Below are positions 16,572 through 24,863 of a DNA stretch of 64,000 nucleotides, piece by piece. Position 1 is the stretch's first letter. Every line of letters starts with the position of its first letter. The DNA is from Actinomyces sp. ICM47 (GTDB taxonomy: Bacteria; Actinomycetota; Actinomycetes; Actinomycetales; Actinomycetaceae), in assembly GCF_000278725.1 (NCBI RefSeq), contig NZ_ALCA01000125.1, forward strand, positions 1 to 64,000, written 5' to 3'. The notes below the pieces were generated by a model that was given only the letters and a program-made list of their open reading frames with translations, made no database searches and was not told where the DNA came from. The translations under genes were made by a program, and so were the position numbers.

Positions 16572-17669
16572 TCAGGGCAGGTTGAGCTGCGAACGGATAA
16601 CGGACACCATGAGGTCCGTGCCTTTGATTTCCGCCGTCTGATCGGCACCTAGGATGCGCGTCTGCCCGTCGGAATCCAGCAGCTGCGAGGCACCCATGTT
16701 CGGGCCCAGCGGCAGGATGACCCATTCCTTCGTGGGAACGTAGTGGGCGTCGGGTTCCTCCCCTTCGATCTGCGCGGTGATGTTGGCGATGACAACGCGG
16801 GCCTGCTGGCGCGCGGCGTCGGCGCGCTTGGACTCGCGCACGTCGGTCAGGTCGCCGACAGCGTAGACGGTGGAGTGTCCCGCCACCTGCATGGTCGGCT
16901 CGACCCGGATCGTGCCGTTGGGGTGCATGACGGACTCGTACTCGCTGCCGATCAGGAACCCGGTGTTGGCGCGTGCGCCGTAGCACTGGAACCAGAGATC
17001 GGCCTCGATGACCTCGCCATTCTTGGTTTCGACCATGAAGTGCGCGAGGTCGCCGACGTTCTGAGGGGGCAGGTAGGCCAGCTCGGAGCCGGTGACGACG
17101 CGAACGCCGAGGGTGGCCAGCTGCTCGCTGATCTCATTGCGCAGGGCGTCGGTGTAGCCGGGGGTGCCCAGGATCTGGTCCGAGGCCTCGACGATCGTGA
17201 TGTCCAACCCGGGGAAGGCATTGGCGAGCTCACCAGTCAGCTCGATGCCGACGGTGCCACCGCCAACGATCATGACGGAGCGGGCACGCGAGAGGTTCTC
17301 GTGGAGTTGCTCGAGGCGCGCCTTGGCGACGGAGGAACGGTAGGAGGAGTACTTGGCCGGGAAAGGGTAGGTAGAACCCGTGGCGAAGACGACGTAGTCA
17401 GCCTCGATGGGGTCATGACCGAATACGTGAACGGTCGTTCCGTGGACGGCGGAGACGGTGCCTCGCACGACCTGGCCGCGGCTCAGGAGATTCGTGTAAG
17501 GCATGAAGATCGCGTGTTCCCACACCGTGTCAACGGCGGCGCGTAGCGCGGCCGCGTGGTGGACGAACTGGTCCTTCTGCTCAATGAGGATAACGTCCGC
17601 GAGGGGGTCAAGCCCCTTGGCGACCGTGACGCCTCCGTATCCTCCGCCGATGACTGCGACGCGTGCCAT
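16572..17669 (-). CDS. FAD-dependent pyridine nucleotide oxidoreductase (NDH-2/FSP1-like)
   Basis: The protein has 365 residues, with the FAD-binding GGGYGG at 8-13, a second dinucleotide fold at GGGTVGIELTGE for NAD(P)H, and the C-terminal flavin motif YAVGDL. It lacks the redox-active Cys pair of disulfide reductases. That pattern fits single-component NADH:quinone oxidoreductases and the apoptosis-inducing-factor/FSP1 group. A C-terminal membrane helix is not obvious. The natural electron acceptor cannot be told from the sequence. It is separated from its neighbours and probably has its own promoter. Confidence 0.88.
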   Translation of the reverse strand: MARVAVIGGGYGGVTVAKGLDPLADVILIEQKDQFVHHAAALRAAVDTVWEHAIFMPYTNLLSRGQVVRGTVSAVHGTTVHVFGHDPIEADYVVFATGSTYPFPAKYSSYRSSVAKARLEQLHENLSRARSVMIVGGGTVGIELTGELANAFPGLDITIVEASDQILGTPGYTDALRNEISEQLATLGVRVVTGSELAYLPPQNVGDLAHFMVETKNGEVIEADLWFQCYGARANTGFLIGSEYESVMHPNGTIRVEPTMQVAGHSTVYAVGDLTDVRESKRADAARQQARVVIANITAQIEGEEPDAHYVPTKEWVILPLGPNMGASQLLDSDGQTRILGADQTAEIKGTDLMVSVIRSQLNLP

Positions 17670-17740
17670 GACATTCCTCCTTTTGAATGGACCGCGTCTA
17701 TTGTGTCATCTCACGCCCTCAAATGCGCGTGATAGGGACC

Positions 17741-18256
17741 TTAGTCCGCTTCCCCTCTGTCGGTGTGACTCTCAAGGCCCAGGCCGCGCGCAATATTGGG
17801 CTGGAAGAAGTTCGGTCCCTTTAAGACCTTGCCGTCCTCGCGGAGCTTGACGGATCCGTCGGGCATGAGCTTGGACAGGTTCGACGCCTGTACTTCGGCC
17901 AGGACCGAATCGAGGTTCATCCCCGACTCGATGGCCATGCCGTAGACGACGTAGACGAGGTCAGCCAGGGCGTCGGCGGCCTCGATAACATCGCGTTCCC
18001 CCTCGTCGGCGGCGACGGCCTCGGCGGTGGCGGCCTCGATGATCGCGCGTGCGCGCGGGCCGTAGACTGCGCCCATAAGTTCGGCGAACTCCTCGGCGAT
18101 CAGGCTCATGCGCATGTTCATGCGCTCGTAGTCCAGCGTCGGATCGCTGAAAGGACGGATGGGGACGGAGTAGGTGTGGTGGAACTGCAGGACCAGCTCC
18201 ATCGGGCTGGGTGCGGGTGTTGGGACGGACGAGGCCGTGGTGTCCTTCTCGCTCAT
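17741..18256 (-). CDS. MazG-like all-alpha NTP pyrophosphohydrolase
   Basis: This protein of 171 residues has the metal-binding pattern of the all-alpha NTP pyrophosphatases: EE-x-x-E at 55-59 (IAEEFAEL) and E-x-x-D-x-x-x-D at 92-99 (IEAADALADL). Such enzymes hydrolyse nucleoside triphosphates or related pyrophosphates and often clean modified nucleotides. The C-terminal part with KLMPDGSVKLREDGKVLKGP is typical of the phosphoribosyl-ATP-pyrophosphatase-like subgroup. The start overlaps the stop of the DsbA-like gene by four bases, so the two are coupled. Confidence 0.8.
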   Translation of the reverse strand: MSEKDTTASSVPTPAPSPMELVLQFHHTYSVPIRPFSDPTLDYERMNMRMSLIAEEFAELMGAVYGPRARAIIEAATAEAVAADEGERDVIEAADALADLVYVVYGMAIESGMNLDSVLAEVQASNLSKLMPDGSVKLREDGKVLKGPNFFQPNIARGLGLESHTDRGEAD

Positions 18257-18936
18257 GCGTGGTCCTTTCGTGCGTTATCCCAGGCAGTGGCCAGGATGTT
18301 GGAAAATGCTGTGACAGTCTGATGTCCGTCGACGAGGAATTGGGAATCCATGACGTAGGTGGGAACCGAGGCCACCCCCATGTGCATCGCCATCTGATAG
18401 TCGGAGTAGACGCGCGAGGCCCATTCCTCGTCGCCAACAGCGAGTGCGGCGAGGTCGGGCGGCATGCCAATGTCCTGCGCGCAGCCGATGAGCACCTCGG
18501 GATGGGAGATGTCCAGGCCCATTTCGAAGTGGGAACGCATAATCGCCTCGGCGACCTTGAGGTGGAGAGAGTCCGGGCCGGCGACCGTGTCGTTGTCGAT
18601 GTCGGCGTCGTGGGCGGCCGCGATAACCCGGTGCGCACGGGAGGTAGGAGCGATGATGAGGGAGTCAAAGTCAAAGCGAATGCCCTCTCGAGCACCCAGC
18701 GCCCGCATGCGTTCGTCGGCCTCGTTTACCTCTTCCAGGTTGGCAGCCCCGGATTCAACCAGAGCGACGATGCGTGGCTTGTCGAGCGCTGCCTCCAGGT
18801 CGGGGTCGAGCAGGTAGGCGTGCAGGTAGACCTCCATCTCGGTGCTGTGTTCACAGCGGGACATGGCGGTGCGCAGGTGTCGTAGGCCCAGGTAGCTCCA
18901 CGGGTCACACGTGTCGAGCCACATATCAATTCGCAC
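18253..18936 (-). CDS. DsbA/FrnE-family thioredoxin-fold protein without CxxC
   Basis: The 227-residue protein is related to FrnE and 2-hydroxychromene-2-carboxylate isomerases: an N-terminal thioredoxin strand, an inserted helical domain, and the cis-Pro loop VPTYVMD. At the usual CPWC site it reads DPWS (11-14), so both active-site cysteines are absent; Cys10 stands directly before this motif. It may use glutathione- or mycothiol-type cofactors like the isomerases or have lost redox function. It lies downstream of the tRNA-Leu gene and its terminator and is coupled to the MazG-like gene. Confidence 0.82.
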   Translation of the reverse strand: MRIDMWLDTCDPWSYLGLRHLRTAMSRCEHSTEMEVYLHAYLLDPDLEAALDKPRIVALVESGAANLEEVNEADERMRALGAREGIRFDFDSLIIAPTSRAHRVIAAAHDADIDNDTVAGPDSLHLKVAEAIMRSHFEMGLDISHPEVLIGCAQDIGMPPDLAALAVGDEEWASRVYSDYQMAMHMGVASVPTYVMDSQFLVDGHQTVTAFSNILATAWDNARKDHA

Positions 18937-18964
18937 AGCGTCTCCTCACGGTTGATATGGAAAA

Positions 18965-18988
18965 CCCCGGGGCCTTTCGGCCCCGGGG
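18965..18988 (-). terminator. Rho-independent terminator of tRNA-Leu
   Basis: A perfect 10-bp GC stem with a GAAA tetraloop is followed on the minus strand by TTTT. It begins 8 bases beyond the tRNA 3' end. Confidence 0.92.
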
Positions 18989-18995
18989 CATTTCG

Positions 18996-19082
18996 TGCGC
19001 GGAGGGGGACTTGAACCCCCACCCTCGTAAAATGAGGACTAGCACCTCAAGCTAGCGCGTCTGCCTATTCCGCCACCCGCGC
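18996..19082 (-). tRNA. tRNA-Leu (anticodon GAG)
   Basis: On the minus strand the 87 bases fold as a class II tRNA. The acceptor stem is GCGCGGG paired with the 3' end, with discriminator base A at 18996. The D arm contains GGCGGAATAGGCAG, the anticodon stem CTAGC/GCTAG encloses loop TTGAGGT with anticodon GAG, and a long variable arm is present. The T arm is GGGGGTTCAAGTCCCCC. The CCA end is not encoded. It reads CUC and CUU codons. Confidence 0.97.
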
Positions 19083-19160
19083 AGGTGATCGGTGCGAACC
19101 GTTGTGATCCGCAAGCGAGTAGAAGCTTAACACGATTACATCGACATGCGCCAATCGAAA

Positions 19161-19664
19161 CTAGGAATCGGTTTTTTCGCCCTTCAGGCGGGAGTCCAAT
19201 GTCGAGAAAACCTTTGCAATTGCTTCGATATCGGCATCCGTCATGCCGTCTAGGAGATACTCAGCCACCGTCTGCTGATGCAATTCTGTGGCAGCAAGCA
19301 CAGTCTGGATTCCCTGAGTGGTCAGGCATGCGTCGTAGCCGCGGCGATCAACCTTGGAAGGGATGCGCTCGACCCAGCCGTCGCGGGAGAGGTTAGAGAC
19401 CAGGTAGGTCACGCGCGACGGCGAGTAGACGACGCGATCAGCCAACTCACCCATGCGCAAGCGATGGCTGGGGGCCTCCCACAGTGCCAGGAGAATGTTG
19501 TAGTCGGGCATAGATACGCCGTAGGCGCGCTTTAGGCGTGTTTCGAGGATTCCCTGCAGGCGTCCGGACGCCTCGAAGAAGACTCGCCACGCGGCTGCAC
19601 GCGCGCTATTGGCTTGAACGATCGGGGTGAGCCGTGCTCGCGATTCCACGTGTGCCTCTCTCAT
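19161..19664 (-). CDS. MarR-family transcriptional regulator
   Basis: This 167-residue protein has the MarR winged-helix core: a recognition region LRMGELADRVVYSPSRVTYL (about 69-88) and the wing with a charged turn KVDRRGYD, flanked by dimerisation helices. MarR proteins bind palindromic operators as dimers and are released by small ligands or oxidation. It is divergent from the HAD phosphatase gene with only 72 bp between them, so it may control that gene and itself. The ligand is unknown. Confidence 0.9.
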   Translation of the reverse strand: MREAHVESRARLTPIVQANSARAAAWRVFFEASGRLQGILETRLKRAYGVSMPDYNILLALWEAPSHRLRMGELADRVVYSPSRVTYLVSNLSRDGWVERIPSKVDRRGYDACLTTQGIQTVLAATELHQQTVAEYLLDGMTDADIEAIAKVFSTLDSRLKGEKTDS

Positions 19665-19736
19665 AGTCGTTTCGTGTGTTTCTCTCGGGATAATAGGGCA
19701 TAGTGACTAAGAAAGCACCAAGAACCAGGGGATTTT

Positions 19737-20393
19737 ATGTCGTTGACTTTTTCTGCTGTGCTGTTTGATGTTGACGGGACGATTGTTAATTCTGCGCCCG
19801 TCATCATGGGAGCATTCCGGAGCACATTGTCAGACTTTGGACTGGAGATTCCAGATGATCAGCGCCTTCGTACCTATGTTGGCCCTCCCCTGTGGTACTC
19901 GTTTGGCGACCTGGGTTATTCGGGGCAGCTGCGCGCGGATCTGGTTTCGCGTTACAGGGAACGCTACATGGACCACTATCTTGATCCTGAGCCTTTCGAC
20001 GGTGTACGTGATCTGCTGTGGGATCTGCACCATGCGGGCGTTCCCCTTGCGACGGCCACATCCAAGCAGACACCGATGGCGATCGCGCAGATGGAGCATT
20101 TGGGCCTTGCGGATGCCTTCGACGTGATCGCGGGGGCGACGCCGGATCCGGGGTCATCGAAGACGACGGTCATTCACGAGGCCGTGGCTCGCTTGGGCGC
20201 GATGGGTGCGGACGTGTCGCATCCCGTCATTGTTGGCGACTCTATCTGGGACGTGCGCGGCGGCCACGAGGTTGGCATCCCCGTCATCGGTGTCGGTTGG
20301 GGGTATGCGACGGAGGATGGTCTGGATGACGCCGAGGTTGTGTGCGAGACGGTCGAGGATCTTCGCGCGCTTCTCATGCCGGCCGGCTGCTGA
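19737..20393 (+). CDS. HAD-family hydrolase, phosphoglycolate-phosphatase-like
   Basis: The 218-residue protein is a HAD phosphatase of the Gph/PGMB type. Motif I is FDVDGTIVNS (10-19) with the nucleophile Asp, the Thr of motif II is in the LATATSKQ segment, and motif IV is GDSIWDVRGG. A small helical cap sits between motifs I and II. Related enzymes act on phosphoglycolate or sugar phosphates. It ends 6 bp from the convergent dnaE2 stop. Confidence 0.88.
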   Translation: MSLTFSAVLFDVDGTIVNSAPVIMGAFRSTLSDFGLEIPDDQRLRTYVGPPLWYSFGDLGYSGQLRADLVSRYRERYMDHYLDPEPFDGVRDLLWDLHHAGVPLATATSKQTPMAIAQMEHLGLADAFDVIAGATPDPGSSKTTVIHEAVARLGAMGADVSHPVIVGDSIWDVRGGHEVGIPVIGVGWGYATEDGLDDAEVVCETVEDLRALLMPAGC

Positions 20394-20399
20394 GGGACG

Positions 20400-23300
20400 T
20401 TAGCGGAAGTCGCGCGAGCGCACCTGGATGGGCAGATGCACGGGAGCGAGCCGGAAGGCTCGCACGTTGACTGCGCCGTCACCCCACTCGAGCGTGCCAC
20501 GTACGAGCAGGGCACCCGACTCGAGGCCGATGCGTCGAAATTTGTTCCAGGTACCCACAGCCACCGAGACGTTAACGAATCCGGACTCGTCTTCGAGGGA
20601 CAGGAAAGTGACGCCGCCGCCGGTGTGGGGGCGCTGTCGGTGCGTGACCAGCCCAGCCACGTCGACGATCCTCCCGTCAAGGTGGGCGCCGAGTTCTGCA
20701 GCGCGCAACACGCCGGGAGGCAGATCCCCTCTCAGATAAGAGAAGGGGTGTTTCCCGGGGGTGAGTCCGGTTGTCTCGATATCGGCGCACATCTGCTCGG
20801 TGTGCGTCAGAGGTGGCAAGTCGGGGACGCGGGTGCCTACTTCGGTACCCGGTAGGAAGGGCTGCCATTCCCCCCGCCGCGCAGTCGGCGCGGCCAGCGC
20901 CCCCGCGGCCCAGGTTCCCTCGCGCCTGCCCATGCCCAGGCATTCCAGTGCTCCTGCCATGGCGAGACACTCCATGTCCGATGCGCTCAGGTGGGCGCGG
21001 TTCGCCAGGTCCGCTTGGGAGGAAAAAGCTCCCGTTTCTCTCACCCTCACGATGCGCTCGGCAGCCCGCCCCAGGCCTCGTACCGACGATAATCCGATGC
21101 GCACCACCAGCTCCTCGTCCACGTCCAGGGGAATGACCTGACGCGACGGGAGTGGGTCGGGGCGGCCCTCCCGATACTCCTGCTCCCCGGGAACGCCGGG
21201 TGCACATTGCACGCCCGTGTCCAGGAAAGAGTCGTTGACCGAGGGTCCCAGGACCGTCACTCCGTGCCTGCGCGCGTCCTGGACCAGCGTCGCCGACGAG
21301 TAGAAACCCATCGGCTGGGAGGAGAGAATCGCCGCATAAAAATGCTCGGGCGCGTGAACCTTGAGCCACGCGGAGGCGTAGACGATGTGCGCGAAAGAAA
21401 AAGAGTGCGACTCGGGGAAACCGAAGTCCGCGAAGGCCTTGAGCTGATCGAAGATGCGTTCGCGCGTGAGCGTGTCGATCCCGCGTTCTTCCATGCCCGC
21501 CATGAGTTCTCCCTTGAGGGCTTCCATGCGCTCGAGGCTACGCTTGGCACCCATCGCTCGGCGCAGCTGGTCAGCGCGTGCCCCAGACAGGCCAGCGGCG
21601 TCCGTGGCAATGCGCATGAGCTGCTCCTGAAAGAGAGGCACTCCGAGGGTTTGGCGCAGCGCGGGTTCGAGGAGCGGGTGCAGGTAGGTGACCGGCTCAC
21701 GTCCCGCACGCCGACGCAGATAGGGGTTGACCGCATGCCCCTGAATGGGGCCGGGGCGCACGAGTGCTACTTCGACGACGATATCGTAGAAACAGCGCGG
21801 TTTGAGGCGCGGCAGCGTATTCATCTGCGCGCGCGACTCGACCTGAAACACACCCACGGTGTCGGCGGCGCAGAGCAGGTCGTAGACACGCGGGTCTTCT
21901 TCTGGCAGGGTATGCAACCCCAGAGGCTGATCCCGGCGTCCACGCAGCGAACGTGGTGCCCACCCGCGCAAGCGTGGATTCGCCGGTCCATCCGCTCGAA
22001 TGTCGTCAGCTTGTAGTTCGTCAAAGGCGACGCGCAGCGCCGTGAGCATACCGAGGGAGAGCAAGTCAAACTTGACCAGACCAGCGTCCGCGCAATCCTC
22101 CTTATCCCACTGCAACACCGTGCGTCCCTCCATGGCAGCCCATCCCACCGGACAGATACGAGAGACCGGCTGGTCGGTGAGCACCATACCGCCCGAATGG
22201 ATACCCATGTGCCGGGGCAGGCGCAACAGAGCCCGGGCGGCGTCGCCAACGAGTGCTGGCACTTCCCCCTTTCCCCGCGACCACGCCTGCGCGCTGCCCG
22301 CCGGGTATCCCAGCGCCCGCGCCGCGTCACGCATCGCCGAACGTGGTCGATAGGTGATGACGTTAGCGACCTGTGCCGCGCGGTCGCGCCCGTAGAGGTC
22401 GTAGATGTGCCGGATAACCTCCTCACGCCTACAGGCCTCGATATCGATATCGATGTCGGGCGGCCCCGAGCGCGCGTCCGACAGGAAGCGCTCGAAAAGG
22501 AGGTTGTGGCGCACCGCGTCCACCGCCGTGATGCCCAGGCAAAAGCACACAGCCGAGTTTGCGGCACTGCCCCGCCCCTGACACAAGATGCCGCGCTGGC
22601 AACAAAAATCGACGATTTCCTTGACGATCAGGAAGTACCCCTCGAATCCGAGGCGCTCGATAATGCCTAGCTCGCGGTCAATCGTCTCCCAGGCCCGCGG
22701 TTCTTCCTCCCGCGGGCCGTAGCGCTCGCGGGCCCCCTCGTGAGCGAGATAGGCGAGCCAGCTGCCAGAAGAGTATCCCTCTGGGACGTGGATGCGCGGA
22801 AGCCGGGGAGCGACGAGACGCAGGTCGAAGGACGCTTCCTCCGCGACCTCGCAGGAGTGCACGAGTGCCTCGGTGTGAGCGGCATGCAGACGGGCCATCT
22901 CTGCGGGTGAACGTAGGAAGGGCCGATGTGCTCCGAGGTGAGCCACGGCCTCGTCCAATGAGGAACGCAGACGGGTCGCCGCAAGGATGTCACCGAGGGC
23001 ACGCTTGGAAGGCACAGACATTCGCGCACCCGTCGTGGCGAGCAGTCGAACCCCCATCCCCTGTGCAAGCTCGGCGAGAGTGTCTCCCGCGTCGAGGCCG
23101 TCTCCGGCTGCTGCCTGCCACTCGATGAGGAGGCGATCCACCCCTCCAACCGCCTCCGCGAGCGCACCGGCCATGCGCCGCGCCCATGTGGGACCACCGG
23201 TGTATAGGGCGCGCATGAGGGGTCCGCGCCTCCCCCCGGTCATGATGAGCAGGTCAGCGCCAGCCTCGTTTACGTCCTCGAGGGTAAAACGTGGAGCGCG

Positions 23301-23690
23301 CTCCCCTGTCTGTGACAGCGCGCGCTCGCTCATCATGCCGACGAGGTTTTCGTAGCCGTGGGGGCTTGAGGCCAGGATGGGGAGGCGGATACCTGGCTCC
23401 TCCGCGCCGGGGGCGAGTCCCCAGCCACTCGCCTGAGCGCCTGGAACGACTGCTCGCAGCGTGCTCGGGTCCAGGGTGATCTCGGCTCCGTAGACAATCG
23501 GCAGGCCGCAGCTGCGCGCCGCCATCGTGGTCTGCACAGTCGAGTACATGCCGTCGACGTCGAGAATAGCGAGAGCATCCAAGCCCAGGCGTGAAGCCTG
23601 CGTGACCATGTCCGCAGGCTCGTCGGTGCCTTCCAGGAAGGTGAACGCACTGTGAGCGTGCAGCTCGGCGTATCGGGGTTCATTGGTCAC
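20400..23690 (-). CDS. dnaE2: Error-prone DNA polymerase III alpha, DnaE2
   Basis: DnaE2 is the damage-inducible C-family polymerase that works with ImuA' and ImuB in translesion synthesis. The start is placed at GTG 23690 (VTNEPRYAELHAHSAF), giving 1096 residues, the normal DnaE2 length; the longer frame to 24089 crosses the LexA box and the neighbouring gene. The N-terminal PHP domain is visible at HAHSAFTFLEG. The polymerase active-site acidic residues are in GPPDIDIDIEA, and an OB fold precedes the C-terminus. A LexA box lies 11 bp upstream of the start. Confidence 0.95.
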   Translation of the reverse strand: MTNEPRYAELHAHSAFTFLEGTDEPADMVTQASRLGLDALAILDVDGMYSTVQTTMAARSCGLPIVYGAEITLDPSTLRAVVPGAQASGWGLAPGAEEPGIRLPILASSPHGYENLVGMMSERALSQTGERAPRFTLEDVNEAGADLLIMTGGRRGPLMRALYTGGPTWARRMAGALAEAVGGVDRLLIEWQAAAGDGLDAGDTLAELAQGMGVRLLATTGARMSVPSKRALGDILAATRLRSSLDEAVAHLGAHRPFLRSPAEMARLHAAHTEALVHSCEVAEEASFDLRLVAPRLPRIHVPEGYSSGSWLAYLAHEGARERYGPREEEPRAWETIDRELGIIERLGFEGYFLIVKEIVDFCCQRGILCQGRGSAANSAVCFCLGITAVDAVRHNLLFERFLSDARSGPPDIDIDIEACRREEVIRHIYDLYGRDRAAQVANVITYRPRSAMRDAARALGYPAGSAQAWSRGKGEVPALVGDAARALLRLPRHMGIHSGGMVLTDQPVSRICPVGWAAMEGRTVLQWDKEDCADAGLVKFDLLSLGMLTALRVAFDELQADDIRADGPANPRLRGWAPRSLRGRRDQPLGLHTLPEEDPRVYDLLCAADTVGVFQVESRAQMNTLPRLKPRCFYDIVVEVALVRPGPIQGHAVNPYLRRRAGREPVTYLHPLLEPALRQTLGVPLFQEQLMRIATDAAGLSGARADQLRRAMGAKRSLERMEALKGELMAGMEERGIDTLTRERIFDQLKAFADFGFPESHSFSFAHIVYASAWLKVHAPEHFYAAILSSQPMGFYSSATLVQDARRHGVTVLGPSVNDSFLDTGVQCAPGVPGEQEYREGRPDPLPSRQVIPLDVDEELVVRIGLSSVRGLGRAAERIVRVRETGAFSSQADLANRAHLSASDMECLAMAGALECLGMGRREGTWAAGALAAPTARRGEWQPFLPGTEVGTRVPDLPPLTHTEQMCADIETTGLTPGKHPFSYLRGDLPPGVLRAAELGAHLDGRIVDVAGLVTHRQRPHTGGGVTFLSLEDESGFVNVSVAVGTWNKFRRIGLESGALLVRGTLEWGDGAVNVRAFRLAPVHLPIQVRSRDFR

Positions 23691-23700
23691 CCACCCATCA

Positions 23701-23720
23701 TATCGAACATATGTTCGATA
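23701..23720. promoter_or_regulatory. LexA box (SOS operator) of dnaE2
   Basis: TATCGAACATATGTTCGATA is a perfect 20-bp palindrome that fits the actinobacterial SOS box TCGAAC-N4-GTTCGA. It is 11 bp upstream of the dnaE2 GTG and 73 bp upstream of the divergent dehydrogenase ATG, so it could affect both genes. Confidence 0.95.
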
Positions 23721-23792
23721 ATGCTGTGTTGGCCCGCATTGCCTCCGTACAACCGAATCTCCTCCGAGATCTACAAGCCCTATCCTGGTCGC

Positions 23793-24863
23793 ATGGATTC
23801 CATGCTCGCAGCGTCGCTTCCCTCCCCCGGCTCCCTCACCCTGGTTCGCCGCCCACTGCCAATCCTGGGGCCGCGCGACGTCCTCCTGAGAGTCGAAGCC
23901 ACGACTCTGTGCGGCACGGACTTGCGTATCGTCACCGGACAAAAGACGCACGGCGTCACCCCCGGCGTGATCCTCGGCCACGAGATCGCCGCGCGCGTGT
24001 GGAAGCTCGGCGTGGACCTTCGCCCCGGAATCGACGCGCCCGCACCGGGAACCCAGGTGGGCCTCGCCCCGGAAATCGCCTGCGGCCATTGCGTACCCTG
24101 CACGGCCGGACGTTCAAACGTCTGCGCGAACATGGCGCTCTTTGGAACCGGAGTGGACGGAGGACTCGCCGACGTTATCCGCGTACCCGAACGGGCGCTG
24201 GCATGCATCACCCCCAGCGCCCGCGAAATTGCGCCACCACTCCTGGCCCTGGCCGAACCCCTCTCATGCTGCCTGCGTGCCCGAACTCGCCTCCCCATCA
24301 CCTCAACCTCGCGAGTCCTCATCCTGGGCACAGGCCCCATCGGCCTCATCCACTGCGCGCTCGCTGCCGCCGCGGGCGCGTCCGTCATGGCGTGCGGGCG
24401 ACCCGCGCGTTTGGATCCTGCGCTCGCCCTCGGCGCGAGTACCGTGACCGCCTCACAGGGCGATGAACTCGTCGCGACGGTCCGCGAGTGGAGCGGTGGA
24501 GCTGGCGCGGACGTCGTTATCATCGCGGTGGGCGATCCCGGCCTCGTCCCCATCGCCGCCCAGTGCACCGCCATTGGCGGCTACATCTCCTGCTTCGCGG
24601 GCTTCCCCGCAGGAACGCTCGCCCAGATCGACCCGAACCTCATCCACTACCGAGAGCTCACCATCTCGGGTAGCGCGAACGCCACCCTGGAGGACTACGC
24701 GGCCGCCGTCGCCACCCTCTCAACGGGCGCGCTCGACCTGTCCCCACTCATCACCCACGAGTTCCCCCTCACCCAGGTGGACGCCGCGCTCGACGCCGTA
24801 CGCTCGCGCGCCGGCCTCAAGGTCGCTGTGCGCCCCGGACGCAACAAGCCGACCGAGCGCTAG
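23793..24863 (+). CDS. Zinc-dependent alcohol dehydrogenase (MDR superfamily)
   Basis: The protein (356 residues from ATG 23793) has the catalytic zinc ligands Cys40 and His63-Glu64 (GHE) and the structural zinc set Cys97, 100, 103 and 111 (CGHCVPCTAGRSNVC). The Rossmann fold follows at LILGTGPIGLIHCALA. This is the sorbitol/threonine dehydrogenase type, acting on a polyol or secondary alcohol that cannot be named from sequence. The start was chosen after the LexA box; the frame is open further upstream but overlaps dnaE2. Its stop shares the bases CTAG with the stop of the convergent helicase gene. Confidence 0.9.
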   Translation: MDSMLAASLPSPGSLTLVRRPLPILGPRDVLLRVEATTLCGTDLRIVTGQKTHGVTPGVILGHEIAARVWKLGVDLRPGIDAPAPGTQVGLAPEIACGHCVPCTAGRSNVCANMALFGTGVDGGLADVIRVPERALACITPSAREIAPPLLALAEPLSCCLRARTRLPITSTSRVLILGTGPIGLIHCALAAAAGASVMACGRPARLDPALALGASTVTASQGDELVATVREWSGGAGADVVIIAVGDPGLVPIAAQCTAIGGYISCFAGFPAGTLAQIDPNLIHYRELTISGSANATLEDYAAAVATLSTGALDLSPLITHEFPLTQVDAALDAVRSRAGLKVAVRPGRNKPTER

